Source: Luteimonas terricola (GTDB lineage Bacteria > Pseudomonadota > Gammaproteobacteria > Xanthomonadales > Xanthomonadaceae). Taken from it: a stretch of 64,000 nucleotides of DNA. Both the position numbers and the translations under genes were made by a program. Numbering within the stretch: position 1 is the first letter of the stretch; each line of letters starts with the position of its first letter. The notes below the pieces were generated by a model. The model ran no database searches. It saw only the letters and a program-made list of their open reading frames with translations, and was not told where the DNA came from. Below are positions 35,646 through 46,137 of this stretch, piece after piece. The stretch is from the NCBI RefSeq assembly GCF_004352845.1, contig NZ_SJRX01000002.1:310001-374000 (forward strand), written 5' to 3'.

Positions 35646-36818
35646 ATGGCCGGCAAGCTTCAGCGCCTTTCTCAAGCGCTACGCACGGGTATTGCGGTGG
35701 CGATGCTCACGGTGGCGACGTACGCGGCGGCCCAGGGCCTGCGCGGCGACCACCCGGATACATATGTGGTCCAGCGCGGCGACACGCTGTGGGACATTTC
35801 GGGTCGTTTCCTCGAGAAGCCCTGGCTGTGGCCGGAAATCTGGCAGGCCAACCCGCAGATCGCGAACCCGCACCTGATCTATCCGGGCGACGTGATCAGC
35901 CTGGCCTACCTCAACCGCGTCGGCGTCACGCCCGGCCCGCGGACCGAGGCCGCGCCGATCAACGCCATCCCGCTGTCCGAGGTCGAGCCCTTCCTCAAGG
36001 ACCTGCGCGTGGTCGACGCCTTCGACCACATGCCCTACGTGGTCGGCCTGGAAGACGACCGCATGCGCGCCAGCCGCGGCCAGGTGGTCTACGTGCGCGG
36101 CCTTGCCGACGCCGTCGCGGGCACGCGCTATGCGGTGCTGCGCCCCACGGTGCGCTACACCCACCTGCTGCGCGCGGGCATGTGCTGCGACACCTTCGAC
36201 AAGGACGAGTTCGACGCCACCGGCCGCCGCAGCGTCGACTTCGGGAAGTTCTGGGCCAACGTGGTCATGCCCGACAAGGGCCAGGAAGTGCTGGGCCACG
36301 AGCTGATGCGCGTGACCGCCGGCACCGTGACCCGTGGTGAAGTCGGCGGCATCCAGGCCAGCACCCTGCTGCTCGACGAGGAGGGCCGCGAGGTCCGCAT
36401 CGGCGACCGCGTGGTGCCGGTGGACGCCCAGGCCTACGACCTGCAGTTCTTCCCGCATCCGCCGAAGGTCCAGACCGACTACGGCAAGGCGCGCGTGCTG
36501 GCGGTGACCGACATGCTCACCTCCGGCGGCCCGCGCGACGTCATCGCGCTGTCGGTCGGCGCCCGCGAGGGCGTGGACAACGGCACCGTGTTCTCGATCT
36601 GGCGCGAGGGCAGCAACGTCGTCGACCGCGTCGAGAAGGGCCTGGACCGCGAAGAGGACACGGTGTTCTTCGAGAACAAGGTGCGCCTGCCCGACGAGTT
36701 CGCCGGCCACGTCATGGTGTTCCGCACCTTCGACCGCATGAGCTACGGCCTGGTCATGGACAGCATCAAGCCGACGCGCGTGGGCTACCACCTGAAGCAT
36801 CCGGACGCGCCTTACTGA
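35646..36818 (+). CDS. LysM-domain envelope protein of the dprA cluster
   Basis: 390 residues with a Sec signal peptide (ALRTGIAVAMLTVATYAAAQ, cleavage near 30). A single LysM domain at about 38-90 (YVVQRGDTLWDISGRFLEKPWLWPEIW...IYPGDVISL) gives peptidoglycan binding. The rest, about 290 residues, has no catalytic motif that I recognise; it contains several RGxVVYVRGL/GDRVVPVD-like beta segments and a late EGVDNGTVFSIW motif. The gene is widely conserved upstream of dprA and divergent from def, where annotations simply call it a LysM peptidoglycan-binding protein. GGGGAG lies 10 bases before the ATG. A hairpin terminator separates it from dprA. Confidence 0.9.
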   Translation: MAGKLQRLSQALRTGIAVAMLTVATYAAAQGLRGDHPDTYVVQRGDTLWDISGRFLEKPWLWPEIWQANPQIANPHLIYPGDVISLAYLNRVGVTPGPRTEAAPINAIPLSEVEPFLKDLRVVDAFDHMPYVVGLEDDRMRASRGQVVYVRGLADAVAGTRYAVLRPTVRYTHLLRAGMCCDTFDKDEFDATGRRSVDFGKFWANVVMPDKGQEVLGHELMRVTAGTVTRGEVGGIQASTLLLDEEGREVRIGDRVVPVDAQAYDLQFFPHPPKVQTDYGKARVLAVTDMLTSGGPRDVIALSVGAREGVDNGTVFSIWREGSNVVDRVEKGLDREEDTVFFENKVRLPDEFAGHVMVFRTFDRMSYGLVMDSIKPTRVGYHLKHPDAPY

Positions 36819-36847
36819 GGCCGCGGCCTTTCCCGACCGTGACATGC

Positions 36848-36869
36848 GACGGCGCCCCAGGGCGCCGTC
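36848..36869 (+). terminator. Hairpin terminator between LysM gene and dprA
   Basis: Perfect 9-bp stem GACGGCGCC (36848-36856) and GGCGCCGTC (36861-36869) with a CCAG loop, followed by GTCGTTT. It lies 29 bp after the LysM stop codon. The T run is short, so some read-through into dprA is possible. Confidence 0.6.
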
Positions 36870-36893
36870 GTCGTTTGCGGGCCAGGCTGGGCC

Positions 36894-38042
36894 ATGGACA
36901 GCGAAGACACCCTGGCGCTGCTGCGGCTGCTCGCCGCCGGCGGCCGCAGCGAACCCCGGCGCAGGCTGCTCGATAACCATGGCAGCGCCACGGCGGCGCT
37001 CGCGGCCGGACGCACGGCCTGGCGCGCCGCCGGCCTGGACGCCGCCCAGCAGGGCGCCCTGTGCGCCCGCAGCGGCGGTGACGATGTCACGCGATGGCGG
37101 CGCTGGCTCGAGGCCGCGCCCGGCCACCGGGTCATCGGCCTGCACCAGCCGGACTATCCCTCGCTGCTGGCCCGCCTCGGCAATGCACCCCTGGCGATCT
37201 GGGTGCTGGGCGATCCCGACCTCCTCTGGCACCCGTCCGTGGCCGTGGTCGGCAGCCGCGCGGCCAGCGCAGGCGGCCTCAGGAACGCCTTCGACTTCGC
37301 CCGCGCCTTCGCCGTCTCCGGCCTGGCGGTCACCAGCGGCATGGCCGCCGGCATCGACACCGCCGCCCACGAGGGCGCGCTGGCAGCGCCGGCCGGGCGC
37401 ACCGTGGCCGTGCTCGGCACGGCCATCGACCGGCCTTATCCGCAGCGCAACACCGGCCTCTACGACCGGATCGCCGCCACCGGCACCGTGGTCAGCGAGG
37501 TCCCACCCGGCATGGCGTACAGCAGCGGCTCATTCCCCAGCCGCAACCGGATCCTGATGGGCCTGTCGCTGGGCGTGGTGGTGGTCGAGGCGGCGCTGCG
37601 CTCCGGCGCCGCGATCACCGCCCGCCTCGCCGGCGAGGCGGGACGGGAGGTCTTCGCCATCCCCGGCTCGATCCACAACCCCAAGGCCCGCGGCTGCCAC
37701 CGCCTGATCCGCGACGGCGCCGGCCTGGTGGAGACACCGGCCGAAGTCGTCCAGGCGCTGGCCACGGTCGCGACCAGCCTGGGCGACGACTTGCGCGGGC
37801 GCTTGGCCGCCCCCATTGAAGTGTCCGGGACCGCTGACGGGGTGGCCGGCACCGCCGGCCTGCCCGCAGGCTCCGACCACCAGCGCTTGTGGCACGCGCT
37901 GGGCCACGACCCCACAGGTATGGATGACCTGGTCTCGCGCACCGGATTGACGGCCGCGGAGCTAGGCAGCATGCTGCTGCTCATGGAGCTGGAGGGTCGT
38001 GTCGCGGTCGAGCACGGCCGGTATTCCCGAACGTCTCAATAA
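36894..38042 (+). CDS. dprA: DNA-processing protein DprA
   Basis: 382 residues. Loads RecA on incoming single-stranded DNA during natural transformation. N-terminal SAM-like helical part (about 1-70), then the extended Rossmann fold: VAVVGSRAASAGG (the GSR nucleotide/DNA-binding loop), SGMAAGIDTAAHEGAL, GTAIDRPYPQRN, SRNRILMGLSLGVVVVEAA, REVFAIPGS. A C-terminal winged-helix (DprA_WH) ends with LTAAELGSMLLLMELEGRVAVE. All parts appear intact, consistent with a potentially transformable organism. 28 bp upstream of smg. Confidence 0.96.
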   Translation: MDSEDTLALLRLLAAGGRSEPRRRLLDNHGSATAALAAGRTAWRAAGLDAAQQGALCARSGGDDVTRWRRWLEAAPGHRVIGLHQPDYPSLLARLGNAPLAIWVLGDPDLLWHPSVAVVGSRAASAGGLRNAFDFARAFAVSGLAVTSGMAAGIDTAAHEGALAAPAGRTVAVLGTAIDRPYPQRNTGLYDRIAATGTVVSEVPPGMAYSSGSFPSRNRILMGLSLGVVVVEAALRSGAAITARLAGEAGREVFAIPGSIHNPKARGCHRLIRDGAGLVETPAEVVQALATVATSLGDDLRGRLAAPIEVSGTADGVAGTAGLPAGSDHQRLWHALGHDPTGMDDLVSRTGLTAAELGSMLLLMELEGRVAVEHGRYSRTSQ

Positions 38043-38069
38043 CGCGCCCCCGGGCGCAGGCCGGGGGAA

Positions 38070-38543
38070 ATGAAAGAGAGCATCCTGGACGTCCTGCTCT
38101 ATCTGTTCGAACACTACTTCACCGAAGACGCGGACCCCGTCCGCGACCGCGATTCCCTGCAGAGCGGCCTGCTCCAGGCCGGATTCAGCCCCGCCGAAAC
38201 CAGCAAGGCCTTCGATTGGCTCGACGCCCTCGCGGCCCAGCGCCCGGTGGACGCCGCGCAGCGCGCCGACGGCCCCACGCGCCTGTTCTCCCAGCGCGAA
38301 GAGACCAAGCTGGACGTCGAATGCCGGGGTTTCCTGATGTTCCTGGAGCAGCACGGCGTGATCGACGCCGACCGCCGCGAACTGGTGGTCGACCGCGCCA
38401 TGGCGCTCGACCAGGACGAGCTCGACCTCGACGACCTCAAGTGGGTGGTGCTGATGGTGCTGTTCAACCAGCCCGGTGCCGAGGCGGCCTACGCCTGGAT
38501 GGAGACCCAGATGTTCGTGGACGAGCCGGAAACGGTGCACTGA
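38070..38543 (+). CDS. smg: DUF494 family protein Smg
   Basis: 157-residue small cytoplasmic protein. [17 protein letters not shown] is the conserved opening of the Smg/DUF494 family, and the tail [23 protein letters not shown] is equally typical. Composition is acidic and helical, with no catalytic motif. The biochemical role is unknown; the gene is almost always found between dprA and topA in gammaproteobacteria, as here. GGGG-type ribosome site precedes the ATG (CCGGGGGAA). Confidence 0.94.
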   Translation: MKESILDVLLYLFEHYFTEDADPVRDRDSLQSGLLQAGFSPAETSKAFDWLDALAAQRPVDAAQRADGPTRLFSQREETKLDVECRGFLMFLEQHGVIDADRRELVVDRAMALDQDELDLDDLKWVVLMVLFNQPGAEAAYAWMETQMFVDEPETVH

Positions 38544-38634
38544 TCCACGTCTCCGGTCGCTGACCGGCCAGTTCCGCGGCGGAAACGGCCACAATGGGCG
38601 GTTTCATCAGCCGCCACACCACACACTTCAGACC

Positions 38635-38655
38635 ACCGCCGCGCTTCGCGGCGGT
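38635..38655 (+). terminator. Hairpin after smg, probable terminator or attenuator
   Basis: Perfect 9-bp stem ACCGCCGCG (38635-38643) and CGCGGCGGT (38647-38655) with a 3-base loop CTT, followed by CATCTTG. It ends 20 bp before the next start codon, close enough to influence translation initiation of the RDD/pilin gene as well. Confidence 0.5.
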
Positions 38656-38675
38656 CATCTTGCCGGGGAGGGCAG

Positions 38676-39629
38676 ATGCAAAGCACGCAGCACACCGAAG
38701 ACGTCGTCTACGCGGGATTCTGGCGGCGGTGGGCCGCCCTGTTCATCGACCAGCTGATCCTGGGCGTGGGCTTCTATGGCACCTTGTTCGCAGTCGCCAT
38801 CCTGGTCGGCATCGCCGGCGGCATGGAATGGATCGAAACCCTTGATTCGGGCGATGCGAATCCGGCCGTGATGGTCGCCTACATCGGCTTCGTGCTGCTC
38901 TACTACGTCGCCGCCGCCCTGTATTTCTCGCTGTTCGAGAGCTCGCGCCACCAGGCCACGCCCGGCAAGATGGCGCTGGGCATCAAAGTGGTGGACCAGC
39001 ACGGGCAGCGGCTGTCGTTCGGCCATGCGCTCGGGCGCTGGGTGGCCGCGACACTGTCCTACCTCACGCTGTACATCGGCTTCCTGATGGCCGCGTTCAC
39101 CGAGCGCAAGCGCGCCCTGCACGACATGGTCGCCGGCACCCTGGTCGTGGATCGCTGGGCCTTCAGCGAGCACCCCGAACGGCAGCGCAGGGACCTCGGC
39201 GGCTGCCTGATCGCGGCCATCCTGGTGGTGGTGCTGATGTTCGGGATCGCCATCCTCGGCATCCTGGCCGCCATCGCGCTCCCGGCCTACCAGGACTACC
39301 TCCAGCGCTCACGGGTGATGCAGGCGATGACCGACACCGCCCCCCTGAAGACGATGGTCGCCGACTTCCGGACCGCTGAGGGCCGCTGTCCGTTCAACGG
39401 TGAAGGCGGGATCGGCCCGGAGGAAAGCATCGGCGGCACCCTCGCCAGCCGCGTGGTGGTCGGCAGTTTCGACGACGGCAGCTGCGGCATCGAGCAGGAA
39501 CTCGGCAATACCGGCCACCCGGACCTGGATGGCGGCACGATCTGGTGGCAGCTGGACCTGGACGATGCCCGGTGGCATTGCTCCTCCGACATCAGGGATG
39601 CCTGGCTGCCGCAGGAGTGCCGCGGCTGA
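38676..39629 (+). CDS. RDD-domain membrane protein fused to a prepilin-like C-terminal domain
   Basis: 317 residues in two parts. Residues about 11-160 are an RDD domain: AGFWRRWAALFIDQLILG with the Arg and Asp that name the family, a second helix near 66-88, then TPGKMALGIKVVDQHG and KRALHDMVAGTLVV. Residues about 176-317 look like a type IV pilin or minor pseudopilin: a hydrophobic helix ILVVVLMFGIAILGILAAIAL running into PAYQDYLQRSRVMQAM, then a soluble part with Cys238, Cys270, Cys302 and Cys315 that could make two disulfides. No G/FTLIE prepilin peptidase site is visible because the helix follows the RDD part directly. No role is known. It lies between smg and topA. Confidence 0.82.
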   Translation: MQSTQHTEDVVYAGFWRRWAALFIDQLILGVGFYGTLFAVAILVGIAGGMEWIETLDSGDANPAVMVAYIGFVLLYYVAAALYFSLFESSRHQATPGKMALGIKVVDQHGQRLSFGHALGRWVAATLSYLTLYIGFLMAAFTERKRALHDMVAGTLVVDRWAFSEHPERQRRDLGGCLIAAILVVVLMFGIAILGILAAIALPAYQDYLQRSRVMQAMTDTAPLKTMVADFRTAEGRCPFNGEGGIGPEESIGGTLASRVVVGSFDDGSCGIEQELGNTGHPDLDGGTIWWQLDLDDARWHCSSDIRDAWLPQECRG

Positions 39630-39699
39630 AGGATTTTCACGCAAAGCCGCTTGACAGTCCCATTGCGGCCGTGATTCCACTATAAATAGCATCCGCGAA

Positions 39700-39723
39700 C
39701 GCCCGGGGCAGCCGTCCCGGGCG
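39700..39723. repeat. Perfect inverted repeat in the topA leader
   Basis: CGCCCGGG (39700-39707) and CCCGGGCG (39716-39723) with an 8-base loop, 85 bp before the topA ATG. There is no T tract. TTGACA lies at 39651-39656 and TATAAA at 39681-39686, but they are 24 bp apart, too far for a normal sigma-70 promoter. The hairpin may sit in the 5' leader of topA mRNA. Confidence 0.45.
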
Positions 39724-39807
39724 TCGCCGTCTACACGCCGCCGTCCACAAGCGGCATCATCGCCCCCCCAAGGGGCGGCCCCCGCCGTCCCCGGAGCCCC
39801 AGCCGCA

Positions 39808-42327
<2,520 letters not shown>

Positions 42328-42390
42328 TCACGCACGCCTTGGCCTTCCAGCCGTGGTATATAACCGCGACTGGGTCGACAAGGACGTGAT

Positions 42391-43161
42391 ATGGAAACGG
42401 TATTCCGTGCGATAGCTTTTGCTGGCGTAGCAACGCTGGCTGCCTGTGGGACCGGTGCAACCGAAACGCACGCGGCCTCGTTCGTCGACACGACGGATAC
42501 CGCACCTGGCGCGGTATCCGGTGACGGGAACGCCGCCAAAATCAATGAAGCACTGGCCAGCGCCGACGGCTTGGCCATTGTTTCGGGCGATATCCATCTG
42601 CGACTGCGTTCAGCCGGGTGTGAGCCCTTCGTCGAGGGGCTTCTGGCCTGCGAGGACGACGTTCGACTGGACGTTGCAATGCCGCGGGCGCAGCTTCAGC
42701 AGACGCTGCATCCGGCCGCAGTCATGCTGAAGGCCGGATCCCTGGTATACCGCGGCCCCCTGCATGCGGACGACAGGCCGGATGCCCATTCTTTCATCAT
42801 CAGCGACGTCAACGCCGACGGTCGCGAAGACCTGATCCTCTGGTCGGGGCGGGATGGCGCCTACGGCGGCCCTTCTTTCCAGGTCTACCTGTTCGACGAA
42901 GGCGATGGGCAGCTGCATTTGAGCGAGGCCTTCTCCGAGCTGACGGTCGGCTATGTCGGTATCTTCGGCGTGGACGGTCGAGCCATCACGACCGATGCAA
43001 AGAGCGGGTGCTGCCTCCACGTTCAAGAGACCTACGTCGTCGAGGCAAGCGTCCCGGAGCTTGTGGAACGGGTCACGACCGAAGAAGAAGCCGATGGCAC
43101 CGCCAAGGTGACCACCGAGCGGCTGCTCGACGGAAAGCTGCAGATCGTCGACGACGAATGA
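42391..43161 (+). CDS. Lipoprotein, candidate immunity protein for effector B (XAC2610-like X-Tfi)
   Basis: 256 residues with a lipoprotein signal METVFRAIAFAGVATLAAC (lipidation at Cys19). An AAGGA site lies 8 bases upstream of the ATG. The central part contains SFIISDVNADGREDLILW, a calcium-binding DxNxDG loop followed by a beta strand as in VCBS-like repeats, and GGPSFQVYLFDEG. This combination is what I recall for Xanthomonas citri XAC2610, the periplasmic inhibitor of the GH19 effector XAC2609. It is 30 bp upstream of the matching effector gene. Function as lysozyme inhibitor and immunity protein is inferred from this match and from gene order. GC content is visibly lower than in topA and tsaC on either side. 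Confidence 0.83.
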   Translation: METVFRAIAFAGVATLAACGTGATETHAASFVDTTDTAPGAVSGDGNAAKINEALASADGLAIVSGDIHLRLRSAGCEPFVEGLLACEDDVRLDVAMPRAQLQQTLHPAAVMLKAGSLVYRGPLHADDRPDAHSFIISDVNADGREDLILWSGRDGAYGGPSFQVYLFDEGDGQLHLSEAFSELTVGYVGIFGVDGRAITTDAKSGCCLHVQETYVVEASVPELVERVTTEEEADGTAKVTTERLLDGKLQIVDDE

Positions 43162-43191
43162 CAATGCGGTCCTGCATATGGAGATGCAGCA

Positions 43192-44652
43192 ATGAGCAAT
43201 GGAGAGGGCCGTAGCACCGGGGGATTCGGGATCGATCGCGAATCGTCCGTCAACTTGATCGTGCGTACCGCACTGAACCATGGCGTGAGCGATCCGAAGC
43301 AGATCGCGTACATGCTGGCGACCGCGCAACACGAAACCCGCGATTTTGCCGCGCCTGAAGAGGACTACGGCAGGAGCCAGGCCCGGAAGCTCGGATACAG
43401 CGGAGGCGAAGACTTTTACGGACGCGGGTACGTGCACCTTACCCACGACTACAACTACCGGAAATTTGACGAACTGCTCAGCCTGGATGGAGAGCTTGTA
43501 AAGAACCCGGACCGGGCCAAGGAGCCTGAGCTCGCTGCACAGATCCTCGTCATCGGCATGCGCGATGGCTTGTTCACCGGCAGGCGACTGGACAGATATA
43601 TCAACGACGACTCGCAGGACACATACAACGCGAGGCGCGTGGTCAACGGAATCACAAGCCAGGCTTGGACGATCAAGGCTGCAGAGGATTGCGACCAATA
43701 CGCCACAGCCTGGGAGCAGTCCGTTCCGATGCTCATCGAGAAGGCCAGGGAACAGGATCCGGTCGCAGCCCTTGACTGGAATCAAAAGCTGCAACAGACC
43801 CTTGACGGCATCGTGCCGCGCGCAGCCGCCGTCTCTTCCGAGGTAAAAGACGGTCTCCCCGACTATTTACGCGTGAATCCCGTACCTGAAAGGCCTTCCG
43901 CCGCCGGCGATCTGCAACAAGGCGCTCGCGGCGAGCGGGTCCGCGCACTGCAGTCGGCGCTGGGCGGGCTTGGCATCCGTGACGGGCATGGACGCGCGCT
44001 CACCGTTGACGGAATCTTCGGCTCCAGCACGCGCCAGGCGGTCGAAAACTTCCAGCTCTGGAATGGGCTCGACACCAGCGGCGTAGTCGACCGGCGTACG
44101 CGCGAACTGCTGCGCGATTCCCGGACCAGGACGGCAGTCATGCACCCCGGCGATGCTCATGACACAGCGGCGGCTCCGGCACGCACACTACCCGACCCCA
44201 CCAACCCCTCGCACCCCGACCACGCGATGTACGAGCGCATCCGCGCCGGCGTCCGGGCGATCGAAGAGGCCAACGGCAAGCCCTATGACGAGGCAAGCGA
44301 GCGCATCAGCCGGAGCCTGCTGGCCCGTTGCAAGGGTGCCGGCGCATGTCCGCATGCGGCGGACGCGTCCGTCGCGCCCGTCGCGCCCGGCATGGTGCTG
44401 CGGCGCGTCGACCATGTGCTGATGGGCACTACTGGCAACGTGTTCGCCATCGAAGGGCGGCTGGACGACCCGGCACACAAGCGGGCGTCCGTGTCCGCGG
44501 CCGACGCCGCGCTCGTCACCGTCGAGGAGTCCGACCGCCGGCTGGCGGCGGTGAACACGCTTGGCGAGCGGGAGCAGGATGTCGGCAGGCACCATGCGCT
44601 CGCGCCACGTCCGGGCCAACCTTCCGCGGGTACGCCCTGCATGGCGGGGTAA
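43192..44652 (+). CDS. Type IV secretion effector B: GH19 lysozyme, peptidoglycan-binding domain, XVIPCD tail (XAC2609-like)
   Basis: 486 residues, no signal peptide. Residues about 15-190 are a GH19 glycosidase: IAYMLATAQHETRDF places the catalytic Glu48, and GEDFYGRGYVHLTHDYNY is the substrate-cleft segment. Residues about 245-305 are PG_binding_1 (GERVRALQSALGGLG, VDGIFGSSTRQAVENFQ). Residues about 340-455 are an XVIPCD: HPDHAMYERIRAGVRAIEE, SERISRSLLARC, RRVDHVLMG, VFAIEGRLDDPAHKRASV. Domain order and the position of Glu48 match X. citri XAC2609, a T4SS effector that cuts peptidoglycan of rival bacteria. Self-protection should come from the adjacent lipoprotein. The T4SS machinery is not in this window. 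Confidence 0.9.
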   Translation: MSNGEGRSTGGFGIDRESSVNLIVRTALNHGVSDPKQIAYMLATAQHETRDFAAPEEDYGRSQARKLGYSGGEDFYGRGYVHLTHDYNYRKFDELLSLDGELVKNPDRAKEPELAAQILVIGMRDGLFTGRRLDRYINDDSQDTYNARRVVNGITSQAWTIKAAEDCDQYATAWEQSVPMLIEKAREQDPVAALDWNQKLQQTLDGIVPRAAAVSSEVKDGLPDYLRVNPVPERPSAAGDLQQGARGERVRALQSALGGLGIRDGHGRALTVDGIFGSSTRQAVENFQLWNGLDTSGVVDRRTRELLRDSRTRTAVMHPGDAHDTAAAPARTLPDPTNPSHPDHAMYERIRAGVRAIEEANGKPYDEASERISRSLLARCKGAGACPHAADASVAPVAPGMVLRRVDHVLMGTTGNVFAIEGRLDDPAHKRASVSAADAALVTVEESDRRLAAVNTLGEREQDVGRHHALAPRPGQPSAGTPCMAG

Positions 44653-44710
44653 GCTGTCGGGGCGGACCGCAGCCGGTCCGCGCCACGTCATTTCCACGGC
44701 CTTTTGCCCG

Positions 44711-45274
44711 ATGAACCGGTCACCCCACGTCGACGTTGCCGTGTCCGCGCTCCGCCGCGGCGGCGTCATCACGTATCCGACCGAAGCGGTCTGGGGCCTC
44801 GGCTGCGATCCGTTCGATGAGGTCGCGGTCATGCGCCTGCTGGCGCTGAAGCAGCGCGAGGTGGACAAAGGGCTGATTCTGGTCGCCGCCGACGCCGGGC
44901 AGCTCGATGGCCTGGTTGACTGGGGCGCGCTGCCCGACGCACGCCGCGATGAGGTCATGGCGTCATGGCCTGGTCCGCACACCTGGGTCATGCCCGCCAC
45001 CGCGAGCGTGCCGCGCTGGATCACCGGCGACCACGACGGCGTTGCGGTGCGCATCACCGCGCACCCGCTGGTGGTCCGCCTCTGCCAAGCTTTTGGCGGC
45101 GCGCTGGTGTCGACCAGCGCCAATCCCGCAGGTGCGTCCCCGCCGCGCACGCTGGCCGAGGCCGACGCCGCGCTGTTGGCAGCGCTCGATGTCGTGCTGG
45201 AAGGCGACACCGGCGGCCTTGAGCGTCCGACCCCGATCCGCGATGCCCGCAGCGGTGCCGGCTTGCGCGCTTGA
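44711..45274 (+). CDS. tsaC: Threonylcarbamoyl-AMP synthase (YrdC/Sua5 family)
   Basis: 187 residues from the ATG at 44711 (MNRSPHVDVAVSALRRGGVITYPTEAVWGL). Makes threonylcarbamoyl-AMP from threonine, bicarbonate and ATP for the t6A37 modification of ANN-reading tRNAs. Motifs: TYPTEAVWGLGCDPFDE, the KxR...KG signature in ALKQREVDKGLILVA, and VSTSANPAGASPP. It is the single-domain TsaC length rather than the longer Sua5. The open frame upstream overlaps effector B and is ignored. In related genomes tsaC usually follows topA closely; here the effector B pair lies between them. Confidence 0.95.
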   Translation: MNRSPHVDVAVSALRRGGVITYPTEAVWGLGCDPFDEVAVMRLLALKQREVDKGLILVAADAGQLDGLVDWGALPDARRDEVMASWPGPHTWVMPATASVPRWITGDHDGVAVRITAHPLVVRLCQAFGGALVSTSANPAGASPPRTLAEADAALLAALDVVLEGDTGGLERPTPIRDARSGAGLRA

Positions 45275-45360
45275 GCACGTCGCGCCGCCCCGGGCTGCCT
45301 GCGATGCGTGCCCGCGGCACCGCCCTTCCAACCCGGGGGCCGGACGCGCAAGATGCGCCC

Positions 45361-46137
45361 ATGGACCGCGCCGCCCACATCGCCGCTGCCCTGCTTGGCC
45401 TCGCGGTCATCCTGGCTGCTGCGCCGCTCCCAGCGCAGGACGACGTCACCATCTATCGCTGCACCGACGCCGGCGGCCAGGTGGTCATCGGCAACGTGCC
45501 CTGCGCAGACGGGGCGCGACAGGACGTGCGCAGCATGATGCGGCCGGTGGACGGCGAACCCGCGCCGGTGCCGGCTGCCCCGCCGGCGCCGGACCCGGCC
45601 CCGGTACCAAGCGTGCACTACGTGGTCGCGCAGCCGCCGCAGCCGCTGTACGAGTGCGTGCGTCCGGACGGCAGCGTGTACGAGAGCGACAGCGGTGACG
45701 GCGAGCCGCGCTGGGTGCCGCTATGGACGATGGGCTACCCCGTGGGTATCGGCGCCGGGCATCGCGGCCGGCCCGGCCATGGCGGCCGTGGCGATACTGG
45801 CAGCCGCGGCCAGACCCAATCTGCCGGCAGCGGCCTGAGCGCGCCGCCGATCAGCCGCATCAGCATTCCGTCCGACCCGCCGCGGCCGGACCCGGGCAGC
45901 GTCGGCAACCGTCCGCGTCCGCCGCATGGCGGCCACGGCTGGCCGGGCGGCGCCGGCACCTGGGAGCGCGACCAATGCCACGTGCTGCCGGCGGCCGAGA
46001 CCTGCGCCCGCATGAAAGACCGCCGCGACGACATCCGCACCCGCTTCTTCAACGCCCAGCAGCGCGAGCGCGATACCCTGCGCGTCGAGGAGCGTGGCCT
46101 CAACGCCCGCATCGACCGCGACTGCAGGACGTATTGA
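45361..46137 (+). CDS. DUF4124 domain-containing exported protein
   Basis: 258 residues from the ATG at 45361, chosen because a signal peptide starts there (MDRAAHIAAALLGLAVILAAAPLPAQ). A DUF4124 domain follows at about 27-55 (VTIYRCTDAGGQVVIGNVPC), then a proline-rich linker, a second Cys-containing segment near 98-112 (PLYECVRPDGSVYES), a Gly/Arg/Pro-rich region and a helical C-terminus with paired cysteines (WERDQCHVLPAAETC). DUF4124 proteins are small periplasmic proteins of unknown role, abundant in Xanthomonadaceae. Its stop overlaps the start of a paralogue (TGATG), so the two are co-translated. Confidence 0.82.
   Translation: MDRAAHIAAALLGLAVILAAAPLPAQDDVTIYRCTDAGGQVVIGNVPCADGARQDVRSMMRPVDGEPAPVPAAPPAPDPAPVPSVHYVVAQPPQPLYECVRPDGSVYESDSGDGEPRWVPLWTMGYPVGIGAGHRGRPGHGGRGDTGSRGQTQSAGSGLSAPPISRISIPSDPPRPDPGSVGNRPRPPHGGHGWPGGAGTWERDQCHVLPAAETCARMKDRRDDIRTRFFNAQQRERDTLRVEERGLNARIDRDCRTY

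Noticed and set aside
39651-39686. Consensus sigma-70 promoter TTGACA...TATAAA before topA
   Set aside because: The boxes are 24 bp apart, beyond the workable spacing of about 16-19; kept only as a remark.
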